From Cryptomeria japonica (Eukaryota > Streptophyta > Pinopsida > Cupressales > Cupressaceae): a stretch of 64,000 nucleotides of DNA. The notes beneath the pieces were generated by a model that saw nothing but the letters and a program-made list of their open reading frames with translations, did not search any database and was not told the DNA's origin. Positions within the stretch are counted from its first letter, which is position 1. Every line of letters begins with the position of its first letter. The translations under genes were made by a program, and so were the position numbers. The DNA is taken from assembly GCF_030272615.1 (NCBI RefSeq), contig NC_081407.1, positions 375,141,018-375,205,017 of the forward strand. The letters are read 5' to 3'. Of the stretch, positions 63,658-64,000 are shown piece by piece.

Positions 63658-64000
63658 TGTTAATTATGGGTAGCTTGGACAGTTGTTCGTCCTTACCCAG
63701 AAATAACAACATTAGTTATGGGTAGTTTTGGACAGCTGTTCGTCCTGACCTAGAATTAGAAAATGGTTGTTTTTGTCAAACAAGTATTGTTAGGATAAAA
63801 ACAATTTTTATTTAATAGTGGCTCTTTTTAGGTGACACCACATAGCCAAAATTAGTTATTGGTTACTGAGTTGTCTTAATCTCAGCCGTTGGTTTGAATT
63901 AATCTCGACCGTTGGTTTTCCAAAAGAGTAGTATAAAAAGGGGTCATGGGTCATTTGGAAAATAAGAAGTCTTGAGAAGAACTTGCAGTGATAGCAAATA
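63658..64000 (+). repeat. Right LTR of the Copia element, cut by the window end
   Basis: It starts TGTTAATTATGGG after the purine tract AAGAGGGAG and matches the first 343 bases of the left LTR. The TATA box is also present. Confidence 0.92.

Larger units (their letters stand above)
58807..64000 (+). mobile_element. Ty1/Copia retrotransposon inserted in P450 copy 2
   Basis: Left LTR 58,807-59,513, primer-binding site, gag, zinc knuckle (CFGCHEFGHYVSDC, about 60,340), protease (DSGASFH, about 60,520), integrase (about 60.9-61.5 kb), reverse transcriptase (62.2-62.9 kb, [10 protein letters not shown]), ribonuclease H (63.2-63.5 kb) and the start of the right LTR at 63,658. The window ends inside the right LTR. 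The order protease-integrase-RT-RH is that of Copia. Broken but nearly full length, about six breaks. The 343 bases of LTR visible on both sides differ at about 13 sites (about 4%); at an assumed conifer rate of 2.2e-9 per site per year this is roughly nine million years. Orientation is opposite to the P450 gene. Confidence 0.93.

Overview
This is a stretch of a plant nuclear genome, most likely a conifer or other gymnosperm. It is AT-rich, gene-poor and packed with LTR retrotransposons, hAT-type DNA transposons and tandem repeats. The only host-type genes are two copies of a cytochrome P450 gene (CYP71 clan, closest in feel to gymnosperm CYP750-like enzymes) and one BURP-domain gene, and all three are damaged. 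No intact host gene, tRNA, rRNA or CRISPR array was found. The species is inferred from sequence style and gene families, not proven.

Layout. 1-1310: AT-rich sequence. 1806-3310 (-): P450 pseudogene. 4015-4144: TA/GA microsatellite. 7242-8255 (-): BURP gene with one premature stop. 8.4-15.8 kb: unannotated sequence with short repeats and a degraded unknown reading frame at 14.3 kb. 15,998-17,222: a ~272-bp satellite, about 4.5 units. 17.77-21.87 kb (+): fossil element A. 22,140-28,706 (+): element B, an LTR element with zinc-knuckle gag and three further ORFs but no visible pol. 29.4-32.0 kb (-): hAT transposase copy 1. 32.96-36.04 kb (-): truncated Copia fossil. 36.1-38.7 kb (-): unassigned transposase-like gene. 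39.8-41.3 kb (-): Ty3/Gypsy gag fossil. 46.4-49.8 kb (-): fossil element C. 49.98-51.33 kb: tandem duplication rich in GCGAGCT-type palindromes. 52.2-54.7 kb (-): hAT transposase copy 2. 57.15-57.96 kb: repeats. 57,995-58,806 (-): second P450 copy, cut off exactly by the LTR of a Copia element that runs from 58,807 past the window end.

The main point of interest is a protein family shared by elements A, B and C. A and C align by eye along most of their length, and B shares blocks in the N-terminal region. All three end in a coiled coil or charged helical region, and none has a visible polymerase. Only B has clear LTRs, a primer-binding site, a polypurine tract and zinc knuckles. It therefore looks like a non-autonomous LTR element family with an unusual extra protein.

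The hAT copies share arrays of a GGCGAAT-like word next to their 5' ends, and the same word recurs in two orphan blocks at 13.3 and 43.6 kb. This suggests transposase-binding subterminal repeats and non-autonomous relatives. The two P450 copies, same orientation and 56 kb apart, are a segmental duplication whose second copy was later split by Copia.
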